Shown: in pieces, positions 33,001 through 43,463 of the stretch
Layout: each line of letters opens with the position of its first letter
How positions within the stretch are numbered: position 1 is the stretch's first letter
Assembly: GCA_039105265.1 (NCBI GenBank)
Contig: JAPFFF010000002.1
Coordinates: 9,362,001 to 9,426,000, forward strand
Direction: 5' to 3'
Origin: Tritrichomonas musculus
Lineage: Eukaryota; Parabasalia; Tritrichomonadida; Tritrichomonadidae
DNA length: 64,000 nt
The notes under the pieces: model-generated
What the model was told of the DNA's origin: nothing
The model's database searches: none
What the model saw: the letters and a program-made list of their open reading frames with translations, nothing else
Program-made: the position numbers and the translations under genes

Positions 33001-33308
33001 TGTACAATAATTATATCCATATATTTTTGTAAATAAAAAATCATCAAGAAATATGTTTGATGGTTTTAATTTGGTATGAATAATGTCGTGTGAATGTAAA
33101 TATGCCATTCCTGATGCAATACCATAAATTATAATTAATCTTTTTGTATCATTCAACAATAATTTCTGGTTATTTCTAATTTCATTTGATAGTATGTTTT
33201 TAAGAGTATTATTTGCTGCATATTCTGATATAATAACAGGATATGGTTTATTTTTATGGTCTACAGGACTATATCCTATAATATTAATGATTGCTGGATG
33301 ATTTAATG
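30091..33308 (-). CDS. Tandem kinase-domain protein (three domains in the open part)
   Basis: Open without a stop from about 33308 to 30091; no ATG at its start, because the frame is broken upstream. Numbering from 33159, a first kinase-like domain ends near residue 165 and has HTKLKPSN for the catalytic loop and YGYN for DFG. The second (about 240-515) is complete: GEGGFGVVY (248-256), K270, HRDLKPAN (373-380), DFG (393-395), APE (426-428). The third (about 590-860) has HRSLKTST (D lost), DFG (739-741) and no clear VAIK lysine. A Sel1-like tail follows (about 930-1010). An internal ATG at 32463 (MGSLDLQKYERQQKIGEGG) could start a shorter, two-domain protein. The fold is trichomonad tyrosine-kinase-like. 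Confidence 0.75.
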
Positions 33309-34176
33309 CTAAATATTAACTTCTTTAGAAAAATATTCTTTGAGATCGTTTTCTACATACTTTTCTTTGAACTTTTTAGCGAAATACATTTTTTTAGTTT
33401 TTTTATTAATAATATTATATATTTTGTAATCAGGAGTTGCATTAATTAGTTTTTGTTTTTCGAAATCATTTAAGTTTATATAATCATAATCAAATAATAC
33501 ATTGTTTAATTCAGTTTCATAAACATTTCTATAATTGATTTTTGTTTCGAGTTCATTGAAATCAGATATTGGAAGTTTTTTTACATAATCAAACTGTTTT
33601 ATTAAATTATTTGAATTATAGGTAATTTGTGATTTATCAATAAATTCTATATATTTTATTAAATTCTCCTTCGTCAATTTCTTCGGTAATATATCCTGGA
33701 TTAGTTTTAAGTTCGGTAACAATTTCTTCAAATGTTGGACGAGATTTTGGTTCATGTGATAAACATCGTTTAATTTATTTGACGATATGTTTTATTCATC
33801 GGAATATCAATATTTGGTTGATAATTTTTATCAACAATTATTCGTCGAATTTCTTTCGGACTATTGAATGTTTCAAATGCTTTTTTCATAGTCAGAAGTT
33901 CATATATAATTAATCCGAATGAATAAACATCGCTAAATTTACTATATTCTTTCCTCATATAAACTTCTGGTGCCAAATATGCTGGTGTTCCTTTGATCTT
34001 TTCACTTTTTACAAATGAATCACTTTTAATAATTTTCGCAATATTAAAACCTGATAATTTTGGATAAAACAAATCATCTAAAAATATGTTTGCCGGCTTC
34101 AAATCGCGATGTAAAACTTTATTTTCATGTAAATATGAAAGTGCACAAGCAATTCCATAAATAATGATTAATTTTC
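33309..34176 (-). pseudogene. Broken 5' part of the tandem kinase gene
   Basis: Kinase coding sequence in shifting frames continues upstream of the open part. The segment 34176-33770 gives a C-lobe with IYGIACALSYLHENKVLHRD, LKPAN, GFN where DFG is expected, YLAPEV, and FSDVYSFGLIIYELL. It runs to MNKTYRQIN and stops; the conserved end (RCLSHEPKSRPTFEEI) lies in another frame at about 33760-33710. The segment 33700-33309 carries the linker and next N-lobe (TKENLIKYIEFIDK to KEYFSKEVNI) in a third frame. At least three frame changes separate it from the downstream domains. The N-lobe of the first kinase is absent, cut at 34176 by an inserted GC-rich gene fragment. Confidence 0.75.
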
Positions 34177-34935
34177 GCTGAGCCTGGCTTTGTGCGCACT
34201 CCTCGACTCCTTCTTCCCGGAGAAGATAAACTACTTCACGCTCGACCCAAAAGACACAGAAACGGTCGCCAAAGTTGCATCGCAAGCGATGAAAGAACTC
34301 AAAATTCCGCTTCTGTTTGATTTGAGCGAACTTCAAAGCTCGAAAATCGACGAAAAAGCGCTGCTGACACAATTGTCAGTGATCAAAATTGCGATTGAAC
34401 GACGCCAGCCAACGCAGCGAACAATATCGAAGTCGAGGACATTGATTCTCGACGACGAATTTGTGTCGCACCGAGAAGAAGGGAGCAACAAGAAATACGC
34501 AGCAAAGAGGTTTGGCCTGATCATGAAATTGAAGGAAACTGATTACAAAAACGGCCAGAGAATCAATCCACTCAGAGAGCAGGCCTGCTTTGGCGAGGAT
34601 GTCGAACTCGCGCTCACAGTGAAGAACATCGAGAAGCCGTTCTTGAATCCGTCGGGAAGGAAGCTCGACATGGAAAGGCCAGACATCGACAACGACTCGA
34701 GCCAGCAATTTGTGTTTGGCGAAGACAAGTGGAGCACGGTCATCGACTCGATTGTCCAGCGAGGAATGGTCTGGGACGTCGCCGATGAATTCAACCAAGA
34801 TCCGCCAGCGGGAACGCCGTTCTACATCTTCCCATTCCACGGAAGACACAACCAGCACTTTGTCTACAAGAATGGCATGATTTATGCACAGCAAAACGGC
34901 CACGTTGTCACATATGTTGGCGGTGAAGAATCATT
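34177..34935 (+). pseudogene. GC-rich fragment of a calponin-homology / beta-trefoil gene
   Basis: Open on the plus strand, with no start codon. It begins inside a CH-like segment (LALCALLDSFFPEKI) and passes through a charged middle region (RTLILDDEFV; REQACFGEDVELAL). It ends in a ricin-type beta-trefoil-like region (PAGTPFYIFPFHGRHNQHF, VYKNGMIYAQQNGHVVTYVG), then runs into AT-rich duplicated sequence near 34930. GC content is far above the surroundings, as expected for a highly expressed cytoskeletal gene. Both ends are abrupt and it faces opposite to the kinase it interrupts, so it looks like a captured piece of an actin-binding protein gene from elsewhere. Confidence 0.65.
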
Positions 34936-36468
34936 ATTTTTTATGCCAAAGAGTATAAATATTTTCATTTAAACACTTTTAAAATTTATTGCAATTGAGC
35001 CTATTTTTATATTTTGTTCATTGCTTGTTGATAATTTTGTGAGTTTAGAGTTAAGTATAAATATTGCATTATTATCTTTATCATCAATTTTATTAATTTT
35101 TATATTTTAACTTTGAGATAAACATATTTTTAAAGAATTATTATTTTCGGAAAATAATTCATTAAAAAATTGAATATTTTTATTATAAAAAGTCAAAATA
35201 AAAATATAAAAAATATAAATGATTGAATATGCTATCAATATTTTTGAAATAAATAAAAATATTTCAGAGAGTAATTTTTTACTTCATTTTTATTTAAAAC
35301 CAAACAATTCTTCATTAATCTCATTTACCAAAGACAACAAAACCCGTATTATATCAATATATCAATATACAAACATCTAGAAGAATTCATCGTGATTCAG
35401 ATTCAGTCCAAGGAAGTATCAAAATTATTCATTGATAAAAAGAGAATAGGCATTAAATATTAAACATTAAATATTAGGAATGAATAGATATTACGATGTT
35501 TTATTCAATTTATTGATCTTCATCAGATTTAAGATCTTCATCAAAATGGAATCATTTCTTCAGCAACTATTCATTTAAATATTTTGTCATGCTTCCAATA
35601 GAAAAAATACATATTAATCAGTTGATTATATCAGATTTTAAACTTCTTATATTAATTATTCTCTTTTAAATTAAAAACACGAATAAGACAAAAATTACAC
35701 GCGCATTAAAATTCATACAAACAAATTATCCACAAAAAAATGCATTAAAAGACAAAAAAAAATTATAATTATAATAATTATAATTATTCACAGACAATAC
35801 AATTAACTACACCTTTGCTATATAATCAAGAAGGATACAATAACTACAATAATGATAAATTGAACGAAACTTATGAAAAATTTACAAACAAACCCAAAAT
35901 ATTATCATTCATAATACCTTTGCTATAAAATCATGAAGGTTACCATAACAACAGTTAAATGATAATACATATAAAAGAAAGCAGTTCATGAATTCATTGA
36001 TTCATTGATTTCATTAATCCACTTTTTAGAATTGATTATTTGATTTATTTTTTATATAAATCTCTCAGAAATATTGACAATACATACAAATAATGAATAG
36101 TTTACGAAATTATAAACATACAATTATAAAAATAAAATACATAAAAAATAATATTGAATTAATTATGTGAATAAATAAAAAAAATAAATATTGAAAAATT
36201 GAAGTAATAGTATAAAAACGAATTCACATAAGATCACATCATTTTTATATAAAATGCTCAGCTTAAACATCCAAATGCAATCCTTTGAACTCCAGAAAGG
36301 AATTGTTCAAGATAATGACACGATCCGTGTTAGTGTTACAACACTTCCAAGTGGTGAAAAACAAGCGTTCTCCTTTGAAGCTAAAAAGATGCAAACAACT
36401 CGTCCATTCTTTTCATTAAAGATCAATGAAAAAACAGAAAAGATCTTAATTGTTTTGAGGAAGAAAAG
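34929..36468. repeat. Segmental duplication, copy 1
   Basis: About 1.5 kb, nearly identical to 39717-41286 except for small indels (for example the number of ATTCATTG units near 36000 and 40800). It covers the whole upstream region and the first 74 codons of the small C2-like gene. Inside are two related direct repeats, CCTTTGCTATATAATCA(A/T)GAAGG at about 35812 and 35917, present in both copies, which may be regulatory. Confidence 0.9.
36239..36249 (+). promoter_or_regulatory. Initiator-like motif, C2-like gene copy 1
   Basis: TCATTTTTATA, with the putative +1 A 13 nt before the ATG at 36254. The identical motif and spacing are found at copy 2 (41057) and, on the minus strand, before the gene at 43444. 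Confidence 0.55.
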
Positions 36469-36799
36469 TTTTTCACAGAAGGATCCAATAATTGCATCGA
36501 CTGTTATTTCAAACAAACAAATCCCGACCAAATTCAACGACATTACCAACACAGAAATGAAAACAATAAATTTATTAGAGCCAGTTCAACAATCAGGCAA
36601 GAAAGGTTCAGAACGTAAAACCATTGGGAAGTTTGAAATCCAATTCACGTTGACACAGGAATTTCCTTCCACGAACAAAAATACAATCAAGCAATTAAAT
36701 AAAAAGAGGAATGGCAAAGGATATGCCAAAATGAATTCATTTTTGGATGACGAGAATGATAATAATAATTTCCTTTTCAATGATCTTATTACTAACTAA
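36254..36799 (+). CDS. Small C2-like protein, copy 1
   Basis: A 181-residue soluble protein of beta-rich pattern. Residues 1-140 alternate in the way of a C2 or similar beta-sandwich (DTIRVSVTTLPSGEKQAFSF; FFSLKINEKTEKILIVLRKK; IGKFEIQFTLTQEF). The last 40 residues are polar and Asn-rich (DDENDNNNFLFNDLITN). No calcium-binding aspartate loops are obvious. The second copy at 41072 is identical for the first 73 or so residues and then diverges (IASTVISNKQIP here against IASTVIGKVDIP). Function unknown; the fold is suggested only by pattern. The frame is intact and an initiator lies just upstream, so it is likely expressed. Confidence 0.75.
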   Translation: MLSLNIQMQSFELQKGIVQDNDTIRVSVTTLPSGEKQAFSFEAKKMQTTRPFFSLKINEKTEKILIVLRKKSFSQKDPIIASTVISNKQIPTKFNDITNTEMKTINLLEPVQQSGKKGSERKTIGKFEIQFTLTQEFPSTNKNTIKQLNKKRNGKGYAKMNSFLDDENDNNNFLFNDLITN

Positions 36800-36966
36800 T
36801 TGATTTGTTTCACATTAATAGATATAGATATTATATTATATTATAATAAAGAATAGATAGCCATATAAATTAATAATAATTTACTATTTTTTTTTTTTTT
36901 TTTTTTTTTTTCATTTTATATTAGTGGGTGTAAAATTGTATTAATTCAAAGAAACTTAAATATAAA

Positions 36967-37440
36967 ATGAATTTTACTTCGATCAGTAGTATATCAACAG
37001 ATTATTCCGAAAAAATTGCTTATTTACTTCATAAATTGTTCAATTCTATTTTGGAAGAAGTTGTTATTAGGGAAGAAGAACGGCAAGATTTTTCCATTTA
37101 TTATTTTGACTTAATGATCAAGATAATGAAACCAAGAAGGAATATTTTCCAAATATAAGCAGCGTTAGTGATGCAATATCATTGTTCTCTACTGAATTTC
37201 ATGAAAATTTAATTTTTTATTTATCCTCTAAATTTAAAGAATTTATAACAAAAAATAGCTTTGAAAGCGTCGATTATGAGATAGTTAATGAAGTTATCGA
37301 TCTTTATTTTGGAGACTCCTCACAAAATCATACTGAAAATGAATTTGCATATTTCGAGTTCTCTCCCAAGCTCATCACATTTAATGAGATCCATAACGTA
37401 CAAAGAATCGAGCCTCAAATGCTCCTCACACACATTCTTC
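36967..37440 (+). pseudogene. Unrecognised broken protein-coding relic
   Basis: From ATG 36967 a helical stretch (TDYSEKIAYLLHKLFNSIL) is open to 37158. A protein-like continuation in another frame, from about 37143, reads NISSVSDAISLFSTEFHENL and SSKFKEFITKNSFESVDYE. I cannot name the family. It is followed directly by the inverted GC-rich fragment at 37445, so the original gene lost its 3' part. Confidence 0.5.
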
Positions 37441-37444
37441 GAGG

Positions 37445-37880
37445 TCACTCGTGCCTCCTTCGACGATCCTGTACACGGATGCAACTGGCAGCTCCACGAA
37501 CCTTGGCTACGCCAAGCACTCGTTGACGCGCTTTGAGAGGCTTCGCTCAAGGATGCTCGTGAAGTTGCTCGTGAAGTCGGTTGACAATTTATTCATGTCG
37601 AGGACTCTCTCGATCGCGAAAGCCAAGTTCGATTCAGTCTCAGTCTCGCCCATAACAGCGAGAGATTTGCTGAGGCGTGGTACGTCGAGGAACTCGCTCA
37701 GCTTGAGAACGTCGTTGTAGCGGTCGTACGGAACGCGCCCGCACTCGCGCTCAACAAGCTCGAGAAAGAGGGACAAGCTTTCGCTGGCCACGCCGAGACG
37801 CTGGGCGATCGAGAGAAGCTCGATTTGGATGATTGAAATTGCTTCCGTGTATCTGTACAAGTTGCGATGTAGCGCGATTG
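37445..37880 (-). pseudogene. Inverted GC-rich fragment of an unrelated gene
   Basis: On the minus strand an open segment of about 125 residues reads LYRYTEAISIIQIELLSIAQ, LFLELVERECGRVPYDRYND, VLKLSEFLDVPRLSKSLAVM and ends NECLA. The VLKLSEFLDVPRLSKSLA part recalls the BACK-like region after a BTB domain, but this is weak. It is much richer in GC than both flanks and lies opposite to the surrounding plus-strand coding sequence, so it was probably inserted as a fragment. The ends are abrupt; no target duplication could be made out. Confidence 0.5.
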
Positions 37881-37881
37881 C

Positions 37882-39521
37882 GTGAAAAGCTTGGTGAAGT
37901 TTACTTCAACGACTTTTACAAAAGATCTTTCTTCGGATGAATATGATTATGATGAAAGAAAAATTGAAGATATTGAAAAATACTTTTCGCCAGAGTTGGG
38001 AAATTTCAAATATTCAGATTTTTCAGGATCGATTGACAAATTTAAAGAATATCGAGAGAAAGGTCAAAATGAGAGTTATATTTGCGAAGTTATTCGGCAA
38101 GACGCAGTTGTAGAATTCATCAGACATGTCAACATGAACAACATCTCGCTGTCATCAGAGATAAACGATTCTATTTTTGAAACTAATTTTTTTTTTAAAT
38201 AAACGTCCACAAATAATTGAGTACGCCACTTTTTTGGCTCCATTCAAATTTTTCAATCAAAATGAACAAACCAGATATTTTGAATGGAGATTTGTGGATT
38301 TATGCGATTCACTCGAAAAAAGCAGAAATGATTCGTGCTCTTGAAGACAATGGAATTGTTCCAAAAGATCGGACATACGAATCATGCCTGATTGAGTCTA
38401 TTAAATGCAACCACAATGAAATATCCAACTACATCAGAGACTTTTTATTTGACAAAAGCAAATCGAATGAAAACAGAAACAATGATAAATTTGAATTAAA
38501 TAAATCACCAGTTCTTTATCATAATTTCGAATTCATTCCAGATGATTTTGAAAGCATTTTTAAACTCATCTTCCATTTGAAACAAAACGAATATTCTTCA
38601 CTTGTGAAACTTGTGAATGATCAAACTCAATTCTTCTTCGACACCAATGATTATATTGCTATAAAACCTGCCAAAAGTATTTGCATGAAATACTTGGTCC
38701 AACAAAAAAGTACAAAAAAGAAATTCATGATTACATCATATGATTTTAAAGATTGTATAAATGAAATTTCAAGGATGATGATGTGCAGATATCCATCAAT
38801 TTTGAATATCAAAGGATTCAGTCCAGTTGATCCTGATAATGAGAATAATGAATCAATTTTAACGGATTATTACGAAATGACATTATTTGATTACATTAAT
38901 AAAAAGAGATGCAGAAGAGATAATCACACGAAAACGAATGACTACATTATATTTCTTGGTATTGCAATTGGATTGAGATCTTTACATAAAAATGGAATCA
39001 TTCATGAACTTTTGTGTCCAGGCAGTATTTTACTTGATGAAAATCTCTATCCAATCATTCAAAAAGTCGAAATTACGAAAAGATTGATTTTCATTCTTGA
39101 CATCCAATTTAAACCTGAATTTATAGATTCAACTTATTACATGCCACCAGAACAAACTGAGGATGATGAATGTCAGAAATCTAATGTTTTTTCTTACTCG
39201 TTTATTTTATTTAATTTAATAACATTTGTGAATCCTTTCGAAGATTTCAAAAGAAGGATTTCATCGTTTCAAGCACTTAATAAAGTTAACCAAGGTTATC
39301 GCCCAAGTTATCGCCATATTGAATATGAATATATCAACAAATTTCTTGAAAAATGCTGGTGCCAAGATCCAGATGAAAGATTGTCATTTGACGAAATTTT
39401 GAATATTATCACTGAGGAGGAATTTCATTCATACTTTGAGCCACTTGATCATCAAAAAGTGATGAAATACCTTGATGAATATGGGAATGAATTTGATGAA
39501 ATCAAAAAGAAATTTGAATAA
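37882..39521 (+). pseudogene. DUF3447 fused to a pseudokinase, frameshifted
   Basis: The segment 37882-38202 encodes the DUF3447 core (KYFSPELGNFKYSDFSG; EKGQNESYICEVIRQDAVVE; NDSIFETNFFF). Expected continuations (IIEYATFFGSIQIF) are out of frame across about 38200-38270. Then 38270-39521 is open: LWIYAIHSKKAEMIRALE, ESIKCNHNEISNYIRDF, then in place of ankyrin repeats a kinase-like domain. Its catalytic loop reads HELLCPGSI for HRDLKPxN, VEI stands for DFG, and PPE for APE, with the late motif CWCQDPDERLSFDEI well kept. The kinase part is therefore a pseudokinase by motif, and the gene as a whole is broken at its 5' half. Confidence 0.75.
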
Positions 39522-39716
39522 ATAAATAAACAAGTCTATAAAAATTCATTTTATTAGTATTTTTATCATATTTATTATCTTTTTGTTAAAAAGGATGTCA
39601 ACTTTAAAATTTTTTTCGATTTTTATGCAGGAATCATTCTTCAATGCTGGCAAACTTTCAAATACTATCAAATATCAAATGGCCCGACAAATATTTACCT
39701 TTATAACAAATGACTG

Positions 39717-41286
39717 TAAAATAATTTTTTATACCAAAGAGTATAAAAATTTTCATTTAAACACTTTTAAAATATATTGCAATTGTGCATTTTGAATTGT
39801 GTTTATTGCTTGTTGATAATTTTGTGAGTTTAGAGTTAAGTATAAATATTGCATTATTATCTTTATCATCAATTTTGTTAATTTTAATTTATTAACTTTG
39901 AGATAAACATATTTTTAAAGATTTCTTATTTTCGGAAAATAATTCATTAAAAAATTGAATATTTTTATTATAAAAAGTCAAAATAAAAATTATAAAAATA
40001 TAAATGATTGAATATGCTATCAATATTTTTGAAATAAATAAAAATATTTCAGAGAGTTATTTTTTACTTCATTTTTATTTATAACCGAACAATACTTCAT
40101 TAATTTCATTTACCAAAGACAACAAAACAAGAAAAGTTATATCAATATATCAATATATTAATATACAAACATCTAAAAGAATTCATTGTGATTCAGATTC
40201 AGTCCAAGGAAGTATCAAAATTATTCATTGATAAAAAGAGAATAGGCATTAAATATTAAACATTAAATATTAGAAATGAATAGATATTACGATGTTTTAT
40301 TCAATTTATTGATCTTCATCAGATTTAAGATCTTCATCAAAATGGAATCATTTCTTCAGCAACTATTCATTTAAATATTTTGTCATGCTTCCAATAGAAA
40401 AAATACATATTAATCAGTTGATTATATCAGATTTTAGACTTCTTATATTAATTATTCTCTTTTAAATTAAAAACACGAATAAGACAAAAATTACACGCGC
40501 ATTAAAATTTATACAAACAAATTATCCACAAAAAAATGCATTAAAAGACAAAAAAAAAGAATTATTATAATTATAATTATTCACAGACAATACAATTAAT
40601 TACACCTTTGCTATATAATCAAGAAGGATACAATAACTAAAATAATGATAAATTGAACGAAACTTATGAAAAAAATGAAAAATTTACAAACAAACCCAAA
40701 ATATCATCATTCATAATACCTTTGCTATATAATCATGAAGGTTGCCATAACAACAGTTAAATGATAATACATATAAAAGAAAGCAATTCATGAATTCATT
40801 GATTCATTGATTCATTGATTCATTGATTTCATTAATCCACTTTTTAGAATTGATTATTTGATTTATTTTTTATATAAATCTCTCAGAAATATTGACAATA
40901 CATACAAATAATGAATAGTTTACGAAATTATAAACATACAATTATAAAAATAAAATACATAAAAAATAATATTGAATTAATTATGTGAATAAATAAAAAA
41001 AATAAATATTGAAAAATTGAAGTAATAGTATAAAAACGAATTCACATAAGATCACATCATTTTTATATAAAATGCTCAGCTTAAACATCCAAATGCAATC
41101 CTTTGAACTCCAGAAAGGAATTGTTCAAGATAATGACACGATCCGTGTTAGTGTTACAACACTTCCAAGTGGTGAAAAACAAGCGTTCTCCTTTGAAGCT
41201 AAAAAGATGCAAACAACTCGTCCATTCTTTTCATTAAAGATCAATGAAAAAACAGAAAAGATCTTAATTGTTTTGAGGAAGAAAAG
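39717..41286. repeat. Segmental duplication, copy 2
   Basis: The partner of 34929-36468 in direct orientation, about 4.8 kb downstream. It carries the same non-coding upstream sequence, initiator and first codons of the C2-like gene. Identity falls sharply at about codon 74 of the gene. Confidence 0.9.
41057..41067 (+). promoter_or_regulatory. Initiator-like motif, C2-like gene copy 2
   Basis: TCATTTTTATA, identical in sequence and spacing to the motif at 36239. Confidence 0.55.
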
Positions 41287-41614
41287 CTTTTCAGAGAAAG
41301 ATCCAATAATTGCTTCAACCGTCATCGGAAAAGTGGATATCCCAAATAAATTCAATGACATCACCAACACTGAAATGAAAACGATCAACCTTCTAGAACC
41401 AGTTCAACATTCAGGGAAGAAAAATGGGGATCGCCAAATAATTGGCAAATTTTCTCTCCAATTTTCATTAACACAAGAATTACCATCGACAAGCAAAAAT
41501 ACGATTAAACCAGCAAGGAAAAGAAGCTTTAAAGGATATTCCAAAATGAATTCCTTCATTGATGATGAAAATGAAAATAATAACTTCCTTTTCAATGATC
41601 TCATCACCAACTAA
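41072..41614 (+). CDS. Small C2-like protein, copy 2
   Basis: A 180-residue paralog of 36254-36799. The first 73 or so residues are identical, and the DNA is almost identical too. The rest differs at many residues (SGKKNGDRQIIGKFSLQFSL; NTIKPARKRSFKGYSKMNSF) while keeping the DDEN..NNFLFNDLITN end. Both copies keep open frames with changes of conservative type, which suggests both are functional. The role is unknown; a soluble beta-sandwich binding protein is the best guess. Confidence 0.75.
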   Translation: MLSLNIQMQSFELQKGIVQDNDTIRVSVTTLPSGEKQAFSFEAKKMQTTRPFFSLKINEKTEKILIVLRKKSFSEKDPIIASTVIGKVDIPNKFNDITNTEMKTINLLEPVQHSGKKNGDRQIIGKFSLQFSLTQELPSTSKNTIKPARKRSFKGYSKMNSFIDDENENNNFLFNDLITN

Positions 41615-43066
41615 TTAGCCCAATTTATGATATAGATATAAATATTTTTGTTAATATTAAGATAATATATTGTTCTAATAAAATATAGATAGTCGTTATA
41701 AATCCACTCATTTTTTATTTTTTCTCAAAATCCAAAGATCATTCATAAATTTTTTTTTTTCGTTAATGGAGTTTAGCAAAAAATCAATGGTTTTTTAATT
41801 CAAATGAGAAGAATAAAAATGATTTTTTAGTGAAATAAATGTATATAATAGAAATAAACATTTTGTCATATTATTCAAATCAAATAAACCATATATTTAC
41901 AATAATCATGGAAGAACAACGTCAATCATTGATGCATTTTAAATGAATTGGAATATCCAAGGTTAAATTGCCAAAATAGTAAACTTTTCATTCTTAATCA
42001 TGAATATATAAATATATTCATATATCAGGCAAAATTATTTTATTGATTATCAAAAATGCAGTATTGTTGATAACTGATGAGTATTAAAATAAAATTTCCA
42101 AAAATGGAAATGTAATATTATATATTTATTGAACATAAATTATAATTATAATATATTTAATTGATGCTGTGTTTGAATTGCATAATCCTATATATTTCAC
42201 AAACTTGAATTAATCAATTTTCAAAAAAAGCAAATTTAATCAAAAACATGGTTTTTCATTTTAAAATCTTCAAAAGATAGTTTATATAATCTCAATTGAA
42301 AAATGGCCAATAGAGTCTATTGTGATAATACTAAATTTTAGAAATTTTGAAGCAATTATCACATGTGATTATCTCATTAAATTTTATTTTTATTATGCAA
42401 AATTTAATAAAAATATACTATAAAAATTCAACATAATATATTTTATCAAAGAAACCTCCCAAATAGTTTATTTTGTGATAATTAATGCCATACTTATTAA
42501 GACCTTTTGAATATTTAGCTAGCAAACATAATCAGAAAATATCATTGACTCAGTTTCAATAGTTTCAATTTCTTAATTTTAAAATTTCTCGCTGTGATTT
42601 TAAAATCATTATAATTCTTTAACCTCAAATTTTCAAGAGTTAATTCTGTATTTTCTTTTTTCAATTCTTTTGTGCAAATTTTTAATTTTTTGATTTCATC
42701 TTTCAACAGCTGTTTCTTTTATTCTTTTTCATTTTTATTTGTATACTTATCATAGCAATTATTTTTTATTTCATCAATTTATTAAGATAGAAAAAATGCA
42801 TTCAATAGTGTACAGTATTCAAAAAAAAAAATTCATTCTATGGTTTACATTTGGAACTTTTTGAGAATAAAAATCCATATTAAAACTTTTGATTTATTAC
42901 ATGAAAAAATGAAAAATACAAGCTGGATTTTTTCTCCATCCAGGATAACGGTTATCCTACGATAAAATCCAAAATGATATAATACAAATTACAATTTTAC
43001 GTTTGAATTTTAATCTAAAAAAAAAAAAAATAAAATAAAATAAAATAATGATTATAAAATAATTAT
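41615..43066. other. 1.45-kb AT-rich intergenic region
   Basis: No gene was found. A nested inverted repeat at about 42924-42970 (GGATTTT outside, GGATAAC-G-GTTATCC at 42943-42957 inside) could form a hairpin; it lies downstream of the minus-strand gene at 43067. Its role is unknown. Confidence 0.5.
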
Positions 43067-43444
43067 TTAACGAGGAAACTGAAAATGAACACCTGGTATT
43101 TTGATTCCATTTTTAGTTGGATGAAAATGAGGAAAGTTATCACTAGTATTGGTTGGATGATACAATACGCCATTTGCACCTGGATAATGACGGGCAGCTT
43201 CTTCTGCTTCTTTTCTGCTACTTTTCATAATAAAATGCAATTTTGGCAACCCTGATGGTCCACATCCACAGCAGCATTGGCGAGCTTCCACTTCTTTGAT
43301 TTTATCACGAACTTTAGCATCAACATAAACTGTTTCACCTACTCTTTTGACAACACCATAACTGGCAAGAAATGTTACAGAAAGACCTAATACTTCAAGC
43401 ACATCTGCTGCAATTGCATATAAAGATGGTAATGCGAATGCCAT
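43067..43444 (-). CDS. Small protein with hydrophobic N-terminus and His-rich C-terminal motif
   Basis: A 125-residue protein from ATG 43444. Residues 1-36 are hydrophobic (MAFALPSLYAIAADVLEVLG) and could be a membrane anchor or signal. A CCCGCG cluster lies at about 57-62. The C-terminal 60 residues carry a compact histidine pattern, HYPGANGVLYHPTN, HFHPTKNG, IPGVHFQFPR, preceded by HFIMKSSRKEAEEAARHYPG. I recognise no named family. Regularly placed HP and HF motifs next to a basic helix recall small C-terminal domains of bacterial secreted proteins, but that is only a resemblance. The intact frame, higher GC than its flanks and a perfect initiator 17 nt upstream argue that it is real and expressed. 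Confidence 0.75.
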   Translation of the reverse strand: MAFALPSLYAIAADVLEVLGLSVTFLASYGVVKRVGETVYVDAKVRDKIKEVEARQCCCGCGPSGLPKLHFIMKSSRKEAEEAARHYPGANGVLYHPTNTSDNFPHFHPTKNGIKIPGVHFQFPR

Positions 43445-43452
43445 TTGATTTT

Positions 43453-43463
43453 TATAAAAATGA
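43453..43463 (-). promoter_or_regulatory. Initiator-like motif of the His-rich protein gene
   Basis: The minus strand reads TCATTTTTATA, the same 11-base word as at 36239 and 41057, with the putative +1 17 nt before the ATG. Confidence 0.55.

Noticed and set aside
37288-37720. Plus-strand frames through the GC-rich block
   Set aside because: They are shadows in high-GC sequence; the minus-strand frame is longer and has the more protein-like composition.
39583-39795. Short open frame of 70 codons considered as a gene
   Set aside because: Its composition is that of AT-rich spacer, it overlaps the start of the segmental duplication, and copy 1 of the duplication does not keep the frame.
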